Assembly (NCBI GenBank): GCA_044347745.1
Contig: JBIKUD010000011.1
Coordinates: 17,560 to 81,559, forward strand
Origin: JAIBBV01 sp044347745
GTDB lineage: Bacteria; Bdellovibrionota_C; UBA2361; JAFLCA01
Direction: 5' to 3'
Length of the DNA: 64,000 nt
Shown: positions 59,836 through 64,000 of the stretch, in pieces
Position numbering within the stretch: the first letter of the stretch is position 1
How the letters are laid out: each line of letters starts with the position of its first letter
The notes under the pieces: generated by a model
The model's input: only the letters and a program-made list of their open reading frames with translations
Database searches by the model: none
What the model was told of the DNA's origin: nothing
Made by a program: the position numbers and the translations under genes

Positions 59836-60993
59836 ATGGCAACAGATTTAGGTTCGCGAATTACAAGACGACTCACTCATACCGTCACCGTGCGGGATCT
59901 GCGTATCGGCGCTGGGCACCCCATTTCGGTTCAATCCATGTGCGCCACAAAAACCCAAAATATTGAAGCAACACTGGGTCAAATTAAATTGCTTCAAAGT
60001 CACGGCGCCGATGTAATTCGAATCGCGGTTGATAGTAAACGCGATGTAGAGGCGCTCGAGCAAATTCGAAAACAAACTGATGCTCGCCTTGTAGTTGATT
60101 TGCAAGAAAGTTATCGATTGGCGGAGGAAGTAGGGCCGCTGGTCGACAAAATTCGGTATAACCCAGGGCACCTTTATCATCATGAAAAGGAAACTCCAGT
60201 ATTTGAAAAAGTTAAATTTATTGTTGGTTGCGCCAAAAAACACGGGTGTGCGGTACGCATTGGAGTTAATTTTGGCTCTTTAGATCCGAACCTCACTTCT
60301 GAGGCGATTGAACCAACCGAATCGGCGCTTGCGTCTGCAGATGAGCATATTGCTTATATGCGCCAATTAGGGTTTGAGAATTTTGTAGTTTCCCTTAAGA
60401 GCTCAGACCCTAACGACGTTGTAGAAATTAACAAAGAATTTGCGCGTCGGCATCCAACCGTTCCTTTACATCTGGGGGTGACGGAAGCTGGAATGTTGCC
60501 CATGGGGGAGATCAAAACTCGAGTAGCCTTTGAGCATCTCTTAGCATTAGGTATTGGTGATACGCTGCGAGTGTCGTTGACGTTGCCGTATGAACGAAAG
60601 TTTGAAGAAGTGGTCGTCGGTCGTAAAATAGTCGAAGACGTTGCTGCCGGAAGGTTCCGTTCAGTGCCGCGTTTTGAGCACAAAGGTCTAAATCTCATCT
60701 CATGTCCTTCTTGCTCGCGGGTTGAAAATGAGGCCTTCGTAAAGTTGGCCGAAGAAGTTCGAGTAATGAGTCGTTTTGCTGCTGAGGAAGATATTACGAT
60801 TGCGGTGATGGGTTGCCGAGTCAACGGTCCGGGCGAAACCGACGATGCTGATTTGGGCTTATGGTGTGCTCCTAAGCATGTCAATTTTAAGCGAAAAGGT
60901 GAGCTTATTGGGGCATTTAGTTACGACGAAATTCTACCGAAATTAAAGCAAGAGTTGCTCAGTCTGATAGAGGGTCGACGTAAGGCATCCTAG
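59836..60993 (+). CDS. ispG: (E)-4-hydroxy-3-methylbut-2-enyl-diphosphate synthase
   Basis: IspG (GcpE) is the penultimate enzyme of the MEP isoprenoid pathway. The two-part fold has a TIM-barrel (V-Q-S-M-C-A-T-K-T near residue 34; D-V-I-R-I-A-V; V-A-D-x-x variant V-V-D-L-Q; I-R-Y-N-P-G-H-L; A-V-R-I-G-V-N-F-G) and a C-terminal Fe-S domain with S-C-P-S-C-S-R (about 290-296) and G-C-R-V-N-G-P-G-E-T (about 333-342). All three cysteines needed for the cluster are present. Length 385 is normal for the short bacterial form. It stands alone. Confidence 0.95.
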   Translation: MATDLGSRITRRLTHTVTVRDLRIGAGHPISVQSMCATKTQNIEATLGQIKLLQSHGADVIRIAVDSKRDVEALEQIRKQTDARLVVDLQESYRLAEEVGPLVDKIRYNPGHLYHHEKETPVFEKVKFIVGCAKKHGCAVRIGVNFGSLDPNLTSEAIEPTESALASADEHIAYMRQLGFENFVVSLKSSDPNDVVEINKEFARRHPTVPLHLGVTEAGMLPMGEIKTRVAFEHLLALGIGDTLRVSLTLPYERKFEEVVVGRKIVEDVAAGRFRSVPRFEHKGLNLISCPSCSRVENEAFVKLAEEVRVMSRFAAEEDITIAVMGCRVNGPGETDDADLGLWCAPKHVNFKRKGELIGAFSYDEILPKLKQELLSLIEGRRKAS

Positions 60994-61175
60994 GAGAAGG
61001 GTGGTTGTCGCAGCTAACTAGTTGCAGGCACTGACTGTTTCTATTCTCGGGACTACGTTAGAATAAGGGTGACTAATCGCGCGCAGATTCTGTAGAGCTG
61101 AGCTGCGTTCAAAAAGGGGGATTACTCCATTACCAGTGGAGTTGCTCCGAGCGGTCACCGTAGTACGAGTACTTC

Positions 61176-63692
61176 ATGAGTTCAAAGATTCCCACCAAAC
61201 CACAGCAGCATTTATTTGTCGTTAAAGATGGGCAGTCTAAACCTGATCTTCAAACGCGCATGTATAGCACCGATCAACTTGACGCCGAACAGCGCCGTTT
61301 AGTTGATGAGCTCATTCGTCGCTTACAGCCACAAGGTGTGCTGATTGGTGCCCTGGTGAATAATTTAAAGTGGGATGTACGGCCTTTACTCCTGCAAGAC
61401 GGGGTTGTGAGTATTTTGCGTTTTACCGATCCCCAGCTTGGACTTAGCCCTGAGCGTTTGACTGCATTGCAAGAGGTCCATAAAAAGTTGGCCGAATTAC
61501 CTCTTGGTAATTGTCTTTTTTCATATGGCATAAGTGAAGGGCAACTCTGGGTTCGTCGACGCTATTTTCAGCATACGCTGCACGATGGAGGCCTAGACTG
61601 GTTGCCATTCCATCCGCTTCAGTTTGCGCAGCGCCTCATTCGTTCTTTGCAAGCTGTACATCAAGCCGGGGTTATTCACGGACATCTTGGTCCCAGTAAC
61701 GTTTCTTTTGATGAACGTGGTCCCGTATTGTTTGATCATGGATTTTTTTCGATCGCTGGCTCTCGGCCGCTTGAGCCTCACTCATTGGCCCCAGAACTTT
61801 TGCAAGGACGGAGCGCGAGCGCGGCCGCCGACGTGTATGGCTTGGGAGTAGTACTCCGTATACTTCTGGGGAATGAATGCGGAGGGCGCGAGCGAAACAT
61901 GATTGATCGCATGGGCGCGGCAGATCCTGGCGCTCGGCCAAGTCTGCAAGAGGTTGCAAGTGTGTTTATTCCAACTCAACACGCTCCATCGACTTCGGGT
62001 TCTTCAGGTAGCGTGACTTCAAGCACAGGCACAGTGGGAGCTGGAAAGATGTTGGGACCATCAGGACGCCCGGGCACTGTGCAAAATTCCACAACCAAAG
62101 CCCTCAATTCGACAACGCACATCCCAGCGGCGGAAGTACAAAGACCTAAGATAATAAATACATCTACAACCGCTGTAGCCACCCCCCCGCGACTAACTCA
62201 GGATGAAGAAAAATCTGCCTACACAAGTGATGCTGGGATCTCTGTAGACCCAAAGTCGCAGAGCCCTGAGTCTCATCGTGTAGCTCAGTCCTCCATCCTT
62301 CTCCCAGCTCTTGCGCTGACGTTACTTGCGGCTGGTCTGGTGCTCCATCGATTTGGTGCGTTTAGTTCTTCCCCTGAGGCAACCCAAAGCCAGGTAACGC
62401 AAATTCCCTATGCAAATTATTGGACCAGTAATCAACCATCAAAAATGGCACTTGTGGCCGATGCAGCGCTTCAAGGAGATAGTGAAGCTCAACTGGTGAT
62501 AATTGCTGATGCGATGCGGGGGGCAAGTCGTCCCTTAGTTCGAGGAAGTTTGATTCGTACAGCATTTAATCCGGCGTGGGAAAGAGCACTCGGTCCTTCA
62601 GATAGAGATCTTGCGTTGCGTCTCTCGCTAGCGCGGGTGTTAACTGAGTCGCCTAAACAGTTTCCATCTCTGGCCGACGCGCATCCAGCGATTGCATTGG
62701 CGCTTGCCGGTGATTTGCCCGATTTGACTGTTGAAGCGGGCGCAAAGGAGCTTAGTCTCGTATCGCTAGAGCGTATGTCCACTTTGCCACAGCCCTATGG
62801 ACGCATGTTTGGGCAATTAGGTGAACTCGGAGTGCAAAGCTTAGATAACATTCAAGCGCGGGCCTTAAGCCACATACTCGTAGGGGATGCCACCGAACTC
62901 AGTGTACAGTCATTTTTTCAGACTACAGACACTAAGGTGCTGGGACTTGCGAAAATTGCTATTTTGTTGCCTCTCATGGAACGAGCACCGGCACTGAGTG
63001 AGCTCGTGTACGTTGCGTTGCTCTCTAGAACCCACGCATTGTCTGATATGCTCCAATGGTTTTCTTCCGAAGAAATGGCTGAATGGTCAACCTATTCAAA
63101 GGAAAACTGGTTCTCTATATTGGTTGGCGGGGAACCAAAATCGCCGCTCAGTTTTGCTCAGCTCGTGGACTTACTGCAGTTTCCTGATCGTAAGGTTCGC
63201 GAGAGAGCAAAACAGCGCTTATTAAAGGGGAGTTTTTCAATTCAATTTGCCCCCTTACTTGATTTTTTGAGTTCAGAGGAAAATCGACTTTCGCGCTGGC
63301 AAACCATTTCAATACTTTCGGCCTTTAAATCTGAAGGCGAGGTTGGCTACTCTTTATTGGCTAATGTATTGGATACCCAGCCAGACGCACGTTCAATTCT
63401 AAAAATTTTGCTGGCTCGGTCTGGGCTTGGTAAATCAGATCCTTTTAGTCTCGATCTTTCGCGTTATTTAAGTCGCACGAGATGGCAGGCCTCATTACAA
63501 GAGTTAAAACTCCTTGTGGGGCATCCCGAAAGACATACTCGAGTACTTGCCTATTCGCGACTTGACCCGACAAATGCGGAGCAATTGCAGGTTTTACAGA
63601 ACGCGGTGGTTGTCGAACCACATGAAGCTACGAGGCGGCAATTGGAGGTTAAGATAGCCTCCATCGAAGCCGCTGAAAAAGATCCTGAGTAA
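61176..63692 (+). CDS. pseudokinase with membrane helix and HEAT-like repeats
   Basis: Residues about 60-265 look like a Ser/Thr-kinase fold: L-Q-A-V-H-Q-A-G-V-I-H-G-H-L-G-P-S-N (where HRD is H-G-H, so the catalytic Asp is lost), D-H-G-F in place of DFG, A-P-E-L-L-Q-G and A-D-V-Y-G-L-G-V-V-L. Then a Ser/Thr-rich linker (about 270-365), one membrane helix (about 371-391) and a long C-terminal part with helical repeats (L-L-D-F-L-S-S-E-E-N, V-L-A-Y-S-R-L). It is likely an inactive sensor. Similar pseudokinase-membrane proteins regulate envelope processes in other phyla. Confidence 0.75.
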   Translation: MSSKIPTKPQQHLFVVKDGQSKPDLQTRMYSTDQLDAEQRRLVDELIRRLQPQGVLIGALVNNLKWDVRPLLLQDGVVSILRFTDPQLGLSPERLTALQEVHKKLAELPLGNCLFSYGISEGQLWVRRRYFQHTLHDGGLDWLPFHPLQFAQRLIRSLQAVHQAGVIHGHLGPSNVSFDERGPVLFDHGFFSIAGSRPLEPHSLAPELLQGRSASAAADVYGLGVVLRILLGNECGGRERNMIDRMGAADPGARPSLQEVASVFIPTQHAPSTSGSSGSVTSSTGTVGAGKMLGPSGRPGTVQNSTTKALNSTTHIPAAEVQRPKIINTSTTAVATPPRLTQDEEKSAYTSDAGISVDPKSQSPESHRVAQSSILLPALALTLLAAGLVLHRFGAFSSSPEATQSQVTQIPYANYWTSNQPSKMALVADAALQGDSEAQLVIIADAMRGASRPLVRGSLIRTAFNPAWERALGPSDRDLALRLSLARVLTESPKQFPSLADAHPAIALALAGDLPDLTVEAGAKELSLVSLERMSTLPQPYGRMFGQLGELGVQSLDNIQARALSHILVGDATELSVQSFFQTTDTKVLGLAKIAILLPLMERAPALSELVYVALLSRTHALSDMLQWFSSEEMAEWSTYSKENWFSILVGGEPKSPLSFAQLVDLLQFPDRKVRERAKQRLLKGSFSIQFAPLLDFLSSEENRLSRWQTISILSAFKSEGEVGYSLLANVLDTQPDARSILKILLARSGLGKSDPFSLDLSRYLSRTRWQASLQELKLLVGHPERHTRVLAYSRLDPTNAEQLQVLQNAVVVEPHEATRRQLEVKIASIEAAEKDPE

Positions 63693-63863
63693 TTGATGTT
63701 GGTGGTTGGGGGCTGGGGCAGGGGCAGAATGCGGGCCGACGGAGAACGGGAGCAGCAGGTCACGGGTGACGGGCTAGCTGGGTAATTAATAAGGCCGTTT
63801 GCGGAGACAGATTACAGGTAACCGGAACAGAAAACGGGAACGGCTCTTCAGAAAATACGGGCC

Positions 63864-64000
63864 TCAGCCCGTACTTTTAATAAGTTTATATAAGTGAGCT
63901 CCTACGCAGTCTAGCTTCTGCCAAGCCTGACTGCCTTCTTGCTCAGCCAAGATGAGTATTGCCTCACATTCGCGTAGGCTCCCCATTGCGATATCGTAGT
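63864..64000 (-). CDS. four-helix-bundle protein, C-terminal fragment
   Basis: On the minus strand a frame is open from the window end to TGA at 63864 and gives 44 residues: D-I-A-M-G-S-L-R-E-C-E, I-L-I-L-A-E-Q-E-G, H-L-Y-K-L-I-K-S. This matches the C-terminal end of the S23/four-helix-bundle family (23S intervening-sequence proteins). The start lies beyond the window. The region below it (63692-63863) has A/G-rich CGGGAAC-like repeats. Confidence 0.6.
   Translation of the reverse strand, partial: YDIAMGSLRECEAILILAEQEGSQAWQKLDCVGAHLYKLIKSTG

Overview
This 64-kb window comes from the chromosome of a Gram-negative bacterium. The evidence is a lipid A/Kdo export and assembly cluster (msbA, a DUF374 acyltransferase, waaA, lpxK), an AsmA-family protein, several signal-peptide and lipoprotein-like genes and a FlhB-type export-switch fragment. 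Base composition is mid-GC. Futalosine-type menaquinone genes, a head-to-tail olefin (ole) cluster with an oleB-oleC fusion, and a CxxDxxCPxxxxC-type cysteine motif in a large secreted Rhs protein suggest a free-living lineage of deltaproteobacterial grade or a related environmental phylum. That placement is inference; no rRNA is present to test it.

Layout. 1-4.6 kb: end of a GIDE-domain membrane protein with its LemA partner, then metG and small genes on the minus strand. 4.6-10.4 kb: an unknown 620-aa protein, a TerC-family protein, a protein with degenerate LAGLIDADG-like domains, and an unknown membrane protein. 10.6-12.1 kb: menG/ubiE and a CysZ/EI24-like membrane protein. 12.1-15.6 kb: an island with two minus-strand exported proteins that share an unfamiliar W-P-x-x-H dodecapeptide repeat, flanking a MORN-like protein. 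16.0-22.5 kb: a 2-kaa Rhs/YD-repeat protein with an ART/HYD1-like C-terminal tip and a possible immunity gene. 22.8-27.2 kb: a tight operon of ubiX, a cysteine-less MqnC/MqnE-like protein, a MqnA fused to a cysteine-less MqnE-like domain, and mqnP. 27.4-31.2 kb: a DEAD-box helicase, Flp-pilin-like and DUF2007-like genes and a NahK-like kinase. 31.4-36.1 kb: oleA-oleBC-oleD. 36.6-43.4 kb: pta, an AtuA pair, a secreted Cys-motif protein and an AsmA protein, separated by two structured intergenic repeat regions. 43.7-49.4 kb: a STAS-like gene and the lipid A operon. 49.6-64 kb: a membrane spermidine-synthase-like protein, an HD hydrolase next to a RibBA homologue that lacks its catalytic residues, a standalone FlhB tail, a DUF5989 microprotein, a MerR-like regulator, a NAGPA-like protein, a candidate ncRNA with a strong terminator, ispG, a pseudokinase-HEAT-like protein, and the end of a four-helix-bundle protein.

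Functional links. MenG, UbiX, MqnA and MqnP together point to menaquinone made by the futalosine route, and IspG feeds the isoprenoid pool that supplies its side chain. OleA, OleB, OleC and OleD would turn two acyl-CoAs into a long-chain olefin. The recurrent surprise in this window is loss of catalytic residues in otherwise well-kept folds: two radical-SAM-like proteins without the cluster cysteines, RibBA without metal ligands, a kinase without its HRD aspartate, and LAGLIDADG-like domains without acidic residues.
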